From positions 124,001-188,000 of the forward strand of contig SVIG01000001.1 in assembly GCA_015071005.1 (NCBI GenBank): 64,000 bases of DNA, written 5' to 3'. This document shows, one piece after another, positions 44,518-55,106 of this stretch. Within the stretch, counting starts at the first letter, position 1; each line of letters begins with the position of its first letter. This DNA comes from Clostridiales bacterium. Lineage in GTDB: Bacteria > Bacillota > Clostridia > Christensenellales > Borkfalkiaceae. The notes beneath the pieces are model-generated. The model saw only the letters and a program-made list of their open reading frames with translations. It ran no database searches and was not told the origin of the DNA. The translations under genes and the position numbers were made by a program.

Positions 44518-45477
44518 ATGTTAGGATTTTCTTTCTTAAGCCGCGTTCTTGCTTCCTCTATCGCCGCATGCTCCACTTTTATGGGAAGCGTTTGGGCTCC
44601 TACGCCCATAAAGCTGGATTCCTGCCTTACAATCGATAAACAAAACCACACCTTAATCGCTAACGAACGCGAGATCAAAATTTTACAAATTACCGACGTG
44701 CAATTTTCCAATTATTTGGAAGAAACGATTGCATTAAAGGCGATTCAAAAGACGGTCGAAAAAGCCGATCCCGATCTCATTGTTTTCACCGGCGACAATT
44801 TAGATAACGACAGCAAGAAAACGCATTTACAATCTTTCATCTCGTACATGGATGCCCATAACGCCCCTTGGGCGCTTGTAATGGGCAATCACGATTACCG
44901 CTCCGACGTGCCCTTAAAAGAGCAATGTAAGGCGTACGAGGCAAGCGAATACTGCCTTTTTGAAGAAGGCACTATCGAGAATTCCTACGGGAATTATTCT
45001 TACACTATCACCTATCAAAACTCCCCCGTTTTCTCTCTCATCTTTATGGATTCTAAAACGGACGGGTTTGAAAGCAAGCACGTTTCTTGGTATGAAAAGA
45101 CGGCGCGCGGCTTAAAGCATCAGGGTAAGCTTTTGCCAAACTTCCTTTTCTACCACATTCCGACGGTGGAAACGGCGTACGCGACGGACGCGTATAAAGC
45201 CGATGAAATCGAGGGCGACGGCGTTATCAAGGAAAACCCCGATCATCAAACGACGGGCGTACCTTTCTTTGATAAAGTCGTTGAAACGGGCTCGACGAAA
45301 GGGATTTTCTACGGTCACGACCACCTGAACAACGCTTTTTTGCACTACCGCGGCATACAGCTTTTTTACGGCTTAAAAACGGGCAAAAATTCTTATCACA
45401 GCGATCGCTTACAGGGCGGAAACTTAATTACGCTCAACGTAAACGGCGAATTTACCGTAGAAAGATTATATATTTGA
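44518..45477 (+). CDS. exported metallophosphoesterase
   Basis: A 319-residue calcineurin-like phosphoesterase. The hydrophobic N-terminus (GFSFLSRVLASSIAACSTF) resembles a signal sequence, possibly a lipobox (IAAC, Cys18), although the n-region is weakly charged. Metal motifs follow in order: LQITDVQFSN, FTGDNLDND, MGNHDYR, FYHIPTVE and YGHDH. I start it at the ATG at 44518, three bases after GGGAGGC; a TTG at 44506 is less likely. It is related to the lipoprotein enzyme at 28468. It follows the sigma/anti-sigma genes by 89 bases without a clear terminator, so it could belong to their regulon. Confidence 0.88.
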   Translation: MLGFSFLSRVLASSIAACSTFMGSVWAPTPIKLDSCLTIDKQNHTLIANEREIKILQITDVQFSNYLEETIALKAIQKTVEKADPDLIVFTGDNLDNDSKKTHLQSFISYMDAHNAPWALVMGNHDYRSDVPLKEQCKAYEASEYCLFEEGTIENSYGNYSYTITYQNSPVFSLIFMDSKTDGFESKHVSWYEKTARGLKHQGKLLPNFLFYHIPTVETAYATDAYKADEIEGDGVIKENPDHQTTGVPFFDKVVETGSTKGIFYGHDHLNNAFLHYRGIQLFYGLKTGKNSYHSDRLQGGNLITLNVNGEFTVERLYI

Positions 45478-45512
45478 CTCTTTCCCAGATTTTGGAAGCT
45501 TTTATAAAACCG

Positions 45513-45548
45513 AAGAACCGCTCGGCATTTCTATGCCGAGCGGTTCTT
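45513..45548. terminator. bidirectional terminator between convergent genes
   Basis: AAGAACCGCTCGGCAT/ATGCCGAGCGGTTCTT perfect arms around TTCT, T-rich on both sides; it ends the phosphoesterase and the ridA transcripts. Confidence 0.92.
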
Positions 45549-45565
45549 TCTTATTCCTTATTTAC

Positions 45566-45943
45566 TTATAACGTCGCGATAACTTCCACTTCTACGAGCA
45601 CGTTTTTCGGTAAAGTCTTTACCGCTACGCAGCTTCTTGCAGGCTTCGTCGTGAAATACTTGCCGTACACTTCGTTAAACGCCGCAAAATCGTTCATATC
45701 CGCTAAAAAGCAGGTCGTTTTTACCGCTTTTTCAAAGGAGCTTCCAGCCGCGCTTAACACTTCGCCCAAGTTCTTCATCACTTGCTCCGCTTGCGCCGTA
45801 ATCCCTTCCGCTTCTACACTTCCGCTTGCGGGATTGATGGGGATTTGTCCCGAAGTGAACACCATTTCACCGCAAATAATCGCTTGCGAATACGGGCCGA
45901 TTGCCGCAGGTGCCTTTTCCGTCGATACCTTTTTAAGTTCCAT
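45566..45943 (-). CDS. ridA: RidA family reactive enamine/imine deaminase
   Basis: A 125-residue cytosolic protein that hydrolyses 2-aminoacrylate and 2-aminocrotonate released by PLP dehydratases. The family blocks AIGPYSQAI, VFTSGQIPINP, AEQVMKNLGEVL and the C-terminal PARSCVAVKTLP with VEVEVIA are present, including the substrate-binding arginine. The start at 45943 follows AAGGAG by eight bases. It begins 14 bases after the ilvA stop and so follows the enzyme whose intermediate it clears. This is the last gene of the branched-chain cluster. Confidence 0.96.
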   Translation of the reverse strand: MELKKVSTEKAPAAIGPYSQAIICGEMVFTSGQIPINPASGSVEAEGITAQAEQVMKNLGEVLSAAGSSFEKAVKTTCFLADMNDFAAFNEVYGKYFTTKPARSCVAVKTLPKNVLVEVEVIATL

Positions 45944-45957
45944 CTTTTTTACTCCTT

Positions 45958-47151
45958 TTACAATAATTTGAAGCCAAAATCGGTCAATGCTTGACGGATT
46001 TGCTGAATATGCTCGAAGTTTCTCGTTTCCAAAACGATACGAAGATAGCAACCGTTGACGTCCGAGCCTTCGTTTGCTCTTTCGTGGTGTACGGACGTGA
46101 CGTTGCCGCCCAGGTCCGCAATAATTCTCGATACGTTTTTGAGCTGACCGGGTTTGTCCATAAGCTCGATCATGAGTTGACAGTTCCTACCCGACATAAT
46201 CAAGCCGCGTTTGATCACGCGCGATAAAATCGTCACGTCGATATTGCCGCCCGAAAGCAAGCATACTGCCTTTTTACCCTTCAAATCGATCTTCCCAAAC
46301 ATTGCCGCAGCGACTGCGACTGCGCCTGCGCCTTCGGTGACAAGCTTGTGCTGTTCCATGAGCGCCAAGATTGCCGCGGAAATTTCGTCGTCGGATACGG
46401 TAACGATTTCGTCCACGTACTTACTGCAAAGCTCGTAGGTAAGATCCCCAGGCTTTTTCACCGCGATACCGTCCGCAATCGTCGAAACGGAAGAAAGTTC
46501 TTCCATTTCCCCATGCTCAATCGAGTTTTTCATAGACGGTGCGCCCTTTGCTTCCACGCCGTACACCTTCACACGCGGATTAAGCGTTTTAATCGTGTAC
46601 GCGATGCCGGAAATAAGTCCACCACCGCCGACAGGTACGATCACCGCGTCCATATCGGGGATTTGGTCAGCAAGCTCCAACGCGATCGTGCCTTGTCCTG
46701 CAATGACGTCTTCATCGTTGAATGGATGCACGAACGTATACCCCTTCTCTTTTGCGAGCTGCAACGCTTTTTGATAAGCGTCGTCGTACACGCCTTCTAC
46801 AAGACAAACTTCCGCCCCATAACTCTTCGTCGCTTCCACTTTGGAAATCGGCGCGCCGTCAGGCAAGCAAATCACCGCTTTTATCCCGTTCTTTTGCGCC
46901 GCAAGCGCAACCCCCTGCGCGTGGTTGCCTGCCGAGCAAGCAATAACGCCCTTCGCCTTTTCTTCGGCGGAAAGTCGAGTCATTTTATAGTACGCGCCGC
47001 GCACCTTGAACGAACCCGTGATTTGCAAATTTTCCGTTTTCAAGTAGAGCTCTGCGCCCGAGCAAAGCTTGGGTGCGTACAAAACGTCCGTTTTTCTCGC
47101 CACACCCTTTAACGCGTGGCTCGCTCTATATACGTTGTCGATAGTAAGCAT
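45958..47151 (-). CDS. ilvA: threonine ammonia-lyase with ACT domain
   Basis: A 397-residue PLP enzyme that converts threonine to 2-oxobutanoate, the first step toward isoleucine. The PLP lysine is Lys49 in GSFKVRGAYYK, and the phosphate-binding glycine loop is PVGGGGLISG (173-182). After about residue 325 an ACT domain (QLMIELMDKPGQLKNVSRIIADLGGNV) is present. The single ACT and the length resemble TdcB/IlvA proteins of Gram-positive bacteria more than the longer E. coli IlvA. A GAAGGA lies about ten bases before the ATG. It follows the DUF815 gene by 50 bases and precedes ridA. Confidence 0.95.
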   Translation of the reverse strand: MLTIDNVYRASHALKGVARKTDVLYAPKLCSGAELYLKTENLQITGSFKVRGAYYKMTRLSAEEKAKGVIACSAGNHAQGVALAAQKNGIKAVICLPDGAPISKVEATKSYGAEVCLVEGVYDDAYQKALQLAKEKGYTFVHPFNDEDVIAGQGTIALELADQIPDMDAVIVPVGGGGLISGIAYTIKTLNPRVKVYGVEAKGAPSMKNSIEHGEMEELSSVSTIADGIAVKKPGDLTYELCSKYVDEIVTVSDDEISAAILALMEQHKLVTEGAGAVAVAAAMFGKIDLKGKKAVCLLSGGNIDVTILSRVIKRGLIMSGRNCQLMIELMDKPGQLKNVSRIIADLGGNVTSVHHERANEGSDVNGCYLRIVLETRNFEHIQQIRQALTDFGFKLL

Positions 47152-47202
47152 ATATTTTCTTTCCTTCTTTTAAGGTTTCATTCCATACACGGTATACCCG
47201 TT

Positions 47203-48384
47203 TTAGCGCAAACTGTTGATAAACTGTTCCGCGCCGCGTGCCGAACGGCTGCCTTTGCGAATGGCAAATTCTTCCGCTTGGCGTTCGAGTTCCTTTTCTT
47301 CCATTGTGATATTGTAGCGGTTTGCAAGCTCTTTCACGATACGAAGATACAACGCCTTGTTCGGCTTTGAGAAAAGCACCGTAAGCCCGAAGCGTTCGGA
47401 AAGGGACAAGGTTTCTTGCAAGGTATCGTTGATATGCACGTCGTCGCCGTCACGATCCCCAAAGCTTTCCTTTACAATATGGCGACGGTTGCTCGTTGCG
47501 TAAATTACGGCGTTGTCCGCCGTCGCGCTTGCCGAGCCTTCGAGCGCGGCTTTGAGCATGCTGAAATCGTCGTTGTTTTGATTGAAGGACAAATCGTCGA
47601 TGAAGATAATAAATTTCAAGGGATTACCGCTAATTTTTCCCATAACGTAAGGAAGATGGCGGAGCTGATCCTTGCGAAGCTCGATAAGGCGCACCCCCTC
47701 GTCATAAAAATCGTTCGCAATCGCTTTCACCGTCGAGGATTTACCCGTACCCGCGTCACCGCACAAAAGTACGTTTGCCGCCGGTCTACCTTCGATAAAC
47801 GCGCGCGTATTTTCCACCACTTTTTGACGTTCCTGTTCATAGCCGATAAATTGGGAAATACCCGTTCTATCCGCGCTGACAATCGCTTCAATCTTCTTTT
47901 CATCGGAAAGACGGAACATTCTATTCGACGAGAATATCCCATATCCGTATTTATGCAAGCTCGCCAAGCGACGGGCATAAGACGCACCCATGTCCGCGTT
48001 CACGGACGTAAATTCGGGGATTTCAGAAAGGGAAACACCCATATCCGACGCAAAGTCCGCGCTGGTAAGCGCTGCGAAACAAGAAAAGTTTTTTAATTCT
48101 CTATCCACGGAATTTTGCAGCTGCGCCCAACCCCTTTTGCCTTCGGCTACGCTTTTTACGTACACGTTTTCGTCTTCGGAAATCAATCTTTCTACAAGCG
48201 CGGTCAACGAACCGCCCTGCTCGTAAATTTCCGCGACAAACGCCGCGTACGCCTTGCGTTTTTCTTCGTCAGTTTCCGCTAAAACGTATTTTTCAAACGC
48301 CTGAAAAAGGGGTTTTTCCATGACGCCGCGAAAGACCGAGCAAAGACAAAGCTTGCCGTAAATTGTTCTTAATTCACTTCTCAT
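47203..48384 (-). CDS. DUF815-family AAA+ ATPase
   Basis: A 393-residue cytosolic protein. The N-terminal 170 residues are helical with no known fold. The ATPase core has Walker A LLCGDAGTGKSSTVKA (about 207-222), Walker B FIIFIDDLSFNQ, sensor ATSNRRHIV and a late arginine-rich RKGSRSARGAEQF. This matches the DUF815 group related to magnesium chelatase/helicase-loader AAA proteins, whose substrate is not known. It lies 8 bases after leuB and 50 before ilvA, fully inside the leucine/isoleucine gene cluster, with only a weak AGGA ribosome site. Confidence 0.88.
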   Translation of the reverse strand: MRSELRTIYGKLCLCSVFRGVMEKPLFQAFEKYVLAETDEEKRKAYAAFVAEIYEQGGSLTALVERLISEDENVYVKSVAEGKRGWAQLQNSVDRELKNFSCFAALTSADFASDMGVSLSEIPEFTSVNADMGASYARRLASLHKYGYGIFSSNRMFRLSDEKKIEAIVSADRTGISQFIGYEQERQKVVENTRAFIEGRPAANVLLCGDAGTGKSSTVKAIANDFYDEGVRLIELRKDQLRHLPYVMGKISGNPLKFIIFIDDLSFNQNNDDFSMLKAALEGSASATADNAVIYATSNRRHIVKESFGDRDGDDVHINDTLQETLSLSERFGLTVLFSKPNKALYLRIVKELANRYNITMEEKELERQAEEFAIRKGSRSARGAEQFINSLR

Positions 48385-48392
48385 AATTCCTA

Positions 48393-49466
48393 TTAAAGAT
48401 TCTCGATAATCTTATCCGTCATTTCTTTCGTGCCGAGCAAGGGATATTTGCTTTCGCCAAGATCCGCCGTGCGGTAGCCCGCTTCAAGCACCTTATCCAC
48501 CGCCGAAACGATATCCTCGCTCGCTTCCTTTTCGTCGAACGCATAAAGGAGCATCATCGCCGCCGAAAGTACGGTGGCAATCGGATTTGCCTTATTTTGA
48601 CGAGCAATATCGGGGGCGGAACCGTGAATCGGCTCGTACAAACCGCGCTTACCGCTATCGAGCGACGCCGACGGCAACATACCGATCGAGCCGGTGATTT
48701 GCGAAGCTTCGTCGGAAAGAATGTCGCCAAACATATTGCTCGTGACGATAACGTCAAACTGCGACGGGTTGCGAACAAGCTGCATCGCCGCGTTGTCTAC
48801 GAGCATATCGGCAACCTCGACGTCGGGATATTCCGCCGCAATCTCGTGCACGATTTTTCTCCAAAGACGGGAAGTTTCCAAAACATTCGCCTTGTCGATA
48901 CTCGTGAGTTTCTTACGGCGTTTTCTCGCCGTTTCAAACGCTACGCGCACGATGCGTTCAATTTCCATACGGCTATAACTTTCGGTGTCGTACGCTTCTT
49001 CGCCGTACTTCCCCTCGCGATAACCGCGTTCCCCAAAATAGATACCGCCCGTAAGCTCGCGAACAATCATAATATCGAAGCCGTTTTGCGCGATATCTTC
49101 ACGCAACGGGCAAGCGCCTTTGAGCGCAGGGTATAATTTCGCAGGACGAAGATTGGTGAAAAGCCCCATCGCCGCACGAATTCCAAGGAGTGCCTTTTCG
49201 GGGCGCAAATGTCCAGGGAGCGTATCCCATTTCGGGCCGCCGACCGCGCCAAGCAATACGGAATCGGAGTTCAAACAACCTTCCACCGTTTCTTCGGGTA
49301 AAGGCTTGCCGCATTCGTCAATCGCCGCGCCGCCAATAAGATAGGGCGTGAAGGTAAAGCCGATATTTCTCTTTTTGCCTACCGCTTCCAAAACGCGTAC
49401 CGCGCTCTCTACGATTTCAGGTCCGATACCGTCCCCTTTCAATAAACCGATTTTGTATTCTTTCAT
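48393..49466 (-). CDS. leuB: 3-isopropylmalate dehydrogenase
   Basis: A 357-residue NAD-dependent enzyme of leucine synthesis that oxidises and decarboxylates 3-isopropylmalate. Typical blocks are GDGIGPEIV (residues 10-18), [20 protein letters not shown], the metal-binding [12 protein letters not shown], and [21 protein letters not shown] with the NAD-binding part. I choose MKEYKIGLL at 49466 because GGTGAG precedes it; the ATG at 49526 lies beside a palindromic repeat and adds 20 unrelated residues. It follows leuD by 87 bases. Confidence 0.97.
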   Translation of the reverse strand: MKEYKIGLLKGDGIGPEIVESAVRVLEAVGKKRNIGFTFTPYLIGGAAIDECGKPLPEETVEGCLNSDSVLLGAVGGPKWDTLPGHLRPEKALLGIRAAMGLFTNLRPAKLYPALKGACPLREDIAQNGFDIMIVRELTGGIYFGERGYREGKYGEEAYDTESYSRMEIERIVRVAFETARKRRKKLTSIDKANVLETSRLWRKIVHEIAAEYPDVEVADMLVDNAAMQLVRNPSQFDVIVTSNMFGDILSDEASQITGSIGMLPSASLDSGKRGLYEPIHGSAPDIARQNKANPIATVLSAAMMLLYAFDEKEASEDIVSAVDKVLEAGYRTADLGESKYPLLGTKEMTDKIIENL

Positions 49467-49511
49467 AATCTCACCTTCGTATAGGTTTTTCCCTAATTGA
49501 TTAGGGATTAT

Positions 49512-49546
49512 AGGGGCTGAACGCATTTCAACGCGTACCTGCCCCT
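49512..49546. repeat. GC-rich palindrome family variant, leuD-leuB gap
   Basis: AGGGGC and GCCCCT ends enclose partly degenerate inner arms (TGAACGCATT/TCAACGCGTACCT). It is not followed by a T-run on the minus strand, so it probably does not stop the operon transcript. Confidence 0.6.
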
Positions 49547-49553
49547 TGCTTTT

Positions 49554-50048
49554 TTATTTTACGTCGCCTTTTTGGATAGACTTAACAAGTCCGCCGTTCG
49601 TGATAATTTTTTGGATAAACTCAGGAAAGGGCTGCGTTTTGAAGCTCTTGCCCGTCGTGCGGTTATAGATAACGCCGTTATCCAAATCCGCTTCCACCTT
49701 ATCGCCGTCCGAAATCCCGTCCACCGCTTCATCGCATTCCAAAATTGCAAGACCGATGTTGATCGAGTTGCGATAGAAAATTCTTGCGAAGCTTCTTGCG
49801 ATTACAAGGGAAATGCCGCTCGCCTTAATGGCGATGGGCGCGTGTTCGCGCGAAGAACCGCAGCCGAAGTTGAAGCCAGCAATCATAATGTCGCCGTTTT
49901 CCACTTTGTTGACGAAATCCTTGTCGATATCTTCCATACAATGGGACGCGAGCTCTTTATGATCGCTCGTATTCAAGTATCTCGCAGGAATGATAACGTC
50001 GGTGTCTACGTTGTCGCCGTATTTGATCGCTTTTCCGTTAAAAATCAT
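49554..50048 (-). CDS. leuD: 3-isopropylmalate dehydratase small subunit
   Basis: A 164-residue subunit that, with LeuC, isomerises 2- to 3-isopropylmalate. It shows [15 protein letters not shown] near the N-terminus, the signature [16 protein letters not shown] and [16 protein letters not shown]. The short, archaeal-type form is usual in Clostridia. It overlaps leuC by four bases (ATGA), giving translational coupling and a 1:1 complex. Confidence 0.97.
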   Translation of the reverse strand: MIFNGKAIKYGDNVDTDVIIPARYLNTSDHKELASHCMEDIDKDFVNKVENGDIMIAGFNFGCGSSREHAPIAIKASGISLVIARSFARIFYRNSINIGLAILECDEAVDGISDGDKVEADLDNGVIYNRTTGKSFKTQPFPEFIQKIITNGGLVKSIQKGDVK

Positions 50049-51310
50049 TCCATTACCTCCTTAGGTTCGGCTATTCTGCCCATAATCGCCGACGCCGCCG
50101 CCACCGCAGGGGACGCCAAGTATACTTCCGATTCTACGTGCCCCATTCTACCGACAAAATTTCTATTCGTCGTCGCGACCGCTCTTTCGCCTGCCGCCAA
50201 AATACCCATATAGCCGCCAAGGCAAGGTCCGCAGGTGGGCGTGGAAACTACGCAGCCTGCTTCAATGAAAATCTTCACCAGCCCGTTTTCTACCGCTTTC
50301 ATATAGACGTCTTGAGTTGCAGGAATAATGATTGCGCGCACACGCTTGGCAATCTTTTTGCCTTTCAAAATTTCCGCCGCCTCCGCAATGTCCTTATACT
50401 GACCGTTCGTACAAGAACCAATCACCACTTGGTCAATGGGAATCTCGCCGATTTCATCAAAGGTCTTGGTGTTTTCAGGCAAATGCGGGAAAGCAACCGT
50501 CGGTTTGATAGTGCTTAAATCGATTTCGTACGTTTCGTCGTACACCGCGTCTTCGTCCGCTTTGTATGCCTTGAACTCGCGGTCCGAGCGTTCTTTAACG
50601 TACGCTTCCGTTTGTTCATCCACTTCGAAAATACCGTTCTTCGCGCCTGCTTCGATCGCCATATTCGAAATGGTCAAGCGATCGTAAATGGTGAGCGACT
50701 GCACCCCTTCGCCGACAAATTCCATCGACTTATAGAGCGCGCCGTCCACGCCAATTTTGCCGATAATGTGCAAAATTACGTCCTTGCCCGAAACATATTT
50801 GTTCAGCTTACCTTTGAGCACGAACTTGATTGCGGAAGGCACTTTGAACCACGCCTTCCCCGTCGCCATACCGCACGCCATATCCGTCGAGCCAACGCCC
50901 GTCGAGAACGCGCCGAGCGCGCCGTAAGTGCAGGTGTGGGAGTCCGCGCCAATTACAACGTCCCCAGGCACAACGAGTCCCTTTTCGGGAAGCAACGCGT
51001 GCTCAATTCCCATTCTGCCTACGTCGTAGAAATGGGTAACTTCGTGCTTATCGCAAAAGTCACGGCACATTTTGCATTGCGCCGCCGCTTTAATGTCTTT
51101 GTTAGGCGCGAAATGGTCCATAACCATCGTCACTTTGTCTTTATCGTAGACTTCGGTCGCGCCGATTTTTTCAAACTCCTTAATCGCTACGGGAGAAGTG
51201 ATATCGTTGCCGAGCACACGGTCTAAATCGACCAAAATAAGCTGCCCTGCTTCTACCTTTTCCAAGCCCGCGTGCGCCGCGAGTATTTTTTGCGTCATTG
51301 TCATTGACAT
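50045..51310 (-). CDS. leuC: 3-isopropylmalate dehydratase large subunit
   Basis: A 421-residue aconitase-family subunit carrying the 4Fe-4S cluster. The cluster cysteines are in [12 protein letters not shown] and [34 protein letters not shown] is the other family signature. The length fits the LeuC2 (HacA-like) group that pairs with short LeuD. Two ATGs are near the start (51310 and 51304). The modular repeat copy 2 fills the ilvD-leuC gap directly upstream. Confidence 0.97.
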   Translation of the reverse strand: MSMTMTQKILAAHAGLEKVEAGQLILVDLDRVLGNDITSPVAIKEFEKIGATEVYDKDKVTMVMDHFAPNKDIKAAAQCKMCRDFCDKHEVTHFYDVGRMGIEHALLPEKGLVVPGDVVIGADSHTCTYGALGAFSTGVGSTDMACGMATGKAWFKVPSAIKFVLKGKLNKYVSGKDVILHIIGKIGVDGALYKSMEFVGEGVQSLTIYDRLTISNMAIEAGAKNGIFEVDEQTEAYVKERSDREFKAYKADEDAVYDETYEIDLSTIKPTVAFPHLPENTKTFDEIGEIPIDQVVIGSCTNGQYKDIAEAAEILKGKKIAKRVRAIIIPATQDVYMKAVENGLVKIFIEAGCVVSTPTCGPCLGGYMGILAAGERAVATTNRNFVGRMGHVESEVYLASPAVAAASAIMGRIAEPKEVME

Positions 51311-51336
51311 AATGATAGTTCCTTCTTTTAATAGTA

Positions 51337-51556
51337 TGAATTGACGGCTTTCGCCGTCGTGAATTGTTTTCTGATGAAAACGTGAATTGAGAGCCTATGG
51401 CTCTCGTGAATTGAATTGCTTTCGCCGAAAGCAATTCGTTGCGGAAGAATATATAAAATGTTCCTTAACGCAAGGCATAGCCTTGCAATTCACGAACGCG
51501 AAGCGTTCAATTCACGGCTTTAGCCAATTCACGCGTTGCATAGCAACGCAATTCAC
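51337..51556. repeat. modular GTGAATTG/CAATTCAC element, copy 2
   Basis: Left units: ACGGCTTTCGCCGT, TTTTCTGATGAAAA, AGAGCCTATGGCTCT and AATTGCTTTCGCCGAAAGC mini-hairpins joined by CGTGAATTG. The core is GGAAGAATATATAAAATG. The right units use CAATTCACG. Its last GTGAATTG (minus strand) supplies the TGA stop of ilvD. Confidence 0.85.
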
Positions 51557-53211
51557 TTGTTAATAATTGCGCCCTTGTCTGCCGAGCTAACCTGCGCCGC
51601 GTATCTCTTCAAGTATCCGCTTACTTCTTTCTTTTTCAAGACGGTATTTGCCTTGCGCTTTGCAAGTTCTTCGTCGGACACGTTGAGCTTAATCGAATAG
51701 TTGGGAATGTCGATAGAAATGATATCCCCGTTTTGCACGTATGCAATCGGTCCGCCCGAAACCGCTTCGGGGGAAACGTGCCCGATCGACGCACCGCGCG
51801 TTGCACCCGAGAAACGTCCGTCCGTGATGAGCGCAACGTCCTTATCCAAGCCCATACCTGCAATCGCCGACGTGGGCGAAAGCATCTCACGCATACCGGG
51901 ACCACCCGCAGGACCTTCATAGCGAATCACCACTACGTCGCCCTTTTCGATCTTACCGCCGTAAATTGCCGCGATACATTCTTCTTCGCTTTCATATACC
52001 TTTGCAGGGCCTTCGTGTACAAGCATTTCAGGCGCTACCGCCGCGCGTTTTACTACGCAACCGTCGGGCGCAAGATTGCCCTTCAATACCGCGATGCCGC
52101 CCGTTTTACCGAACGCGTTTTCGGGTTTTCTAATCACTTCTTCGTCCAAGTTGACTACGCCGACAAGGTTTTCCTTCATCGTCTTGCCCGTGCAAGTCAT
52201 AACAGACGTATCGAGCAAGTTCAGCGCTTCCAATTCCTTCAATACGGCGTGTACGCCGCCTGCTTCGTTCAAGTCTTCCATATACGTAGGACCTGCCGGC
52301 GCAAGGTGACACAAGTTGGGAGTCTTTTCGCTGATTTCGTTTACTTCGTCCAAGTCAAACTTCACGCCAAGCTCGTTTGCAATCGCAGGAAGGTGAAGCA
52401 TACTGTTCGTCGAGCAACCGAGCGCCATGTCCGCGGTGATTGCGTTTTTAATCGCCGCCGCCGTCATAATGTCACGGGGACGAATATTCTTTTTCACCAG
52501 CTCCATTACTTGCATACCTGCGTGTTTTGCAAGCTCGATACGCGCGGAGTAAACCGCAGGAATCGTGCCGTTGCCGCGCAAGCCCATACCAAGCACTTCG
52601 GTCAAGCAGTTCATTGAGTTTGCCGTGTACATACCCGAGCACGAGCCACAGGTAGGACATACCTTTCTTTCAAACTCGGTGAGCTGTTCTTCATTGAGCT
52701 TGCCTGCGTTGTACGCGCCGACCGCTTCAAACATACTCGAAAGCGAACGCTTTTTGCCATTTACTCTGCCTGCGAGCATCGGACCGCCGCTTACGAATAC
52801 GGTGGGGATATTCAATCTCGCCGCCGCCATCAAAAGCCCAGGTACGTTCTTATCGCAGTTGGGAATCATAACGAGCCCGTCAAAGCCGTGCGCCATTACC
52901 ATCGCTTCGGTGGAATCGGCGATCAAGTCACGCGTGACAAGGGAATATTTCATACCCGTATGCCCCATCGCAATCCCGTCGCAAACGGTGATTGCAGGGA
53001 ACATAATCGGCGTACCGCCTGCCATCGCAACCCCAAGCTTTACCGCTTGGGCAATCTTGTCAAGGTTGGTGTGACCGGGTACGATTTCGTTATGCGAGCA
53101 AACGACCCCGATAAGAGGTCTTGCCTGTTCTTCATCGGTAAGCCCCAACGCGTGATAGAGTGATCTATGCGGCGCGTTATGGAAACCGTCTACAATGGTA
53201 TCTTTAATCAT
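51553..53211 (-). CDS. ilvD: dihydroxy-acid dehydratase
   Basis: A 552-residue Fe-S enzyme that makes the 2-keto acids in valine and isoleucine synthesis. Cluster and active-site motifs are [35 protein letters not shown] and the C-terminal [16 protein letters not shown]. The length is normal. The final codons IINK are followed by a TGA formed by the first GTGAATTG unit of the adjacent repeat, so the repeat insertion probably set the present C-terminus. A ribosome site AAGG lies nine bases before the ATG. Confidence 0.97.
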   Translation of the reverse strand: MIKDTIVDGFHNAPHRSLYHALGLTDEEQARPLIGVVCSHNEIVPGHTNLDKIAQAVKLGVAMAGGTPIMFPAITVCDGIAMGHTGMKYSLVTRDLIADSTEAMVMAHGFDGLVMIPNCDKNVPGLLMAAARLNIPTVFVSGGPMLAGRVNGKKRSLSSMFEAVGAYNAGKLNEEQLTEFERKVCPTCGSCSGMYTANSMNCLTEVLGMGLRGNGTIPAVYSARIELAKHAGMQVMELVKKNIRPRDIMTAAAIKNAITADMALGCSTNSMLHLPAIANELGVKFDLDEVNEISEKTPNLCHLAPAGPTYMEDLNEAGGVHAVLKELEALNLLDTSVMTCTGKTMKENLVGVVNLDEEVIRKPENAFGKTGGIAVLKGNLAPDGCVVKRAAVAPEMLVHEGPAKVYESEEECIAAIYGGKIEKGDVVVIRYEGPAGGPGMREMLSPTSAIAGMGLDKDVALITDGRFSGATRGASIGHVSPEAVSGGPIAYVQNGDIISIDIPNYSIKLNVSDEELAKRKANTVLKKKEVSGYLKRYAAQVSSADKGAIINK

Positions 53212-53243
53212 ATTCTTTTACCTTGTTTCTAAAAAGTTTTAAG

Positions 53244-53276
53244 GCGTATTTTGCGACGGTTCGTCGCAAAATACGC
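53244..53276. repeat. perfect 15-bp inverted repeat in the ilvC-ilvD gap
   Basis: GCGTATTTTGCGACG and its complement around GTT. It lies about 33 bases upstream of the ilvD ATG on the minus strand. The 3' T content is low, so it is a processing or stability hairpin candidate more than a terminator. Confidence 0.65.
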
Positions 53277-53340
53277 ATAGATTTGATTGTATTTACACTC
53301 TAATAAATGCGGAATTACGCACGTTTATTGAGAGATGGAA

Positions 53341-53517
53341 ATGCGAGCGATTCAAGGCGCCGTAAGGGAGCGTACCGAGTAGTACGTGACCAAGCGGCAA
53401 CAATGAGGTGCGACGCATTGCACGTAAATTAATGTGGAGATGCGAGCAATTCAAGGCACCGCGAGGGAGCGTACCGAGTAGTACGTGACCGAGCGGCAAC
53501 GATGAAGTGCGACGCAT
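53341..53517. repeat. tandem pair of 78-bp units after ilvC
   Basis: ATGCGAGCGATTCAAGGC to GTGCGACGCAT occurs at 53341-53418 and again, with few changes, at 53440-53517. Both contain GGGAGCGTACCGAGTAGTAC. The second unit ends eight bases from the ilvC stop. A diverged relative lies at 23354-23470. Confidence 0.8.
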
Positions 53518-53524
53518 ATACGCA

Positions 53525-54562
<1,038 letters not shown>

Positions 54563-54588
54563 CTATGTTAAAATTTTTATTTTTTTGT

Positions 54589-55092
54589 TTAATCCTCTTC
54601 CGTGAAGAGCGTCTTATTGCCGCGGTCGAGCGCAACCACACCCGTACGGCACATTTCCAAAATCCCGTAAGGCTGCATCAGCTTTACGAACGCGTCAATC
54701 TTCGACGGCGTACCCGTCACTTCAATACACATTCCTTCGGGGGAATAGTCGATTACGCTTGCTCTAAATACGTCCACCGCCGTCATAATATCGTTGCGGT
54801 TTTCCGATTTGTTTTCCACCTTCAAGAGCATAAGCTCGCGCTTGATAGGTTCGACTTCGAGTACGTCCACTTTCTTGACAACGTACAGCTTTTTGAGCTG
54901 ATTGACAAGCTGTTCTTTCACGTTGTCGTCGCCGTGCATACTAATCGTAATACGGGAATATTCCTTTCTTTCCGTTTCGCCTACGGTCAATGTGTCGATG
55001 TTAAAGCCACGACGGGTGAACATCGCCGATACTCTCGTCAATACACCCGATTGGTTATCTACGTAAACTGCTATGATAAATCTTTTATCCAT
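54589..55092 (-). CDS. ilvN: acetolactate synthase small (regulatory) subunit
   Basis: A 167-residue regulatory subunit that binds the catalytic subunit and confers valine feedback control. The N-terminal ACT domain reads IIAVYVDNQSGVLTRVSAMFTRRGFNIDTLTVGETE. The second half carries the typical VFRASVIDYSPEGMCIEVTGTPSKIDAFVKLM region. AAAGGAG supports the start. It begins 14 bases after the ilvB stop. Confidence 0.96.
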   Translation of the reverse strand: MDKRFIIAVYVDNQSGVLTRVSAMFTRRGFNIDTLTVGETERKEYSRITISMHGDDNVKEQLVNQLKKLYVVKKVDVLEVEPIKRELMLLKVENKSENRNDIMTAVDVFRASVIDYSPEGMCIEVTGTPSKIDAFVKLMQPYGILEMCRTGVVALDRGNKTLFTEED

Positions 55093-55106
55093 AATCTACT
55101 CCTTTA

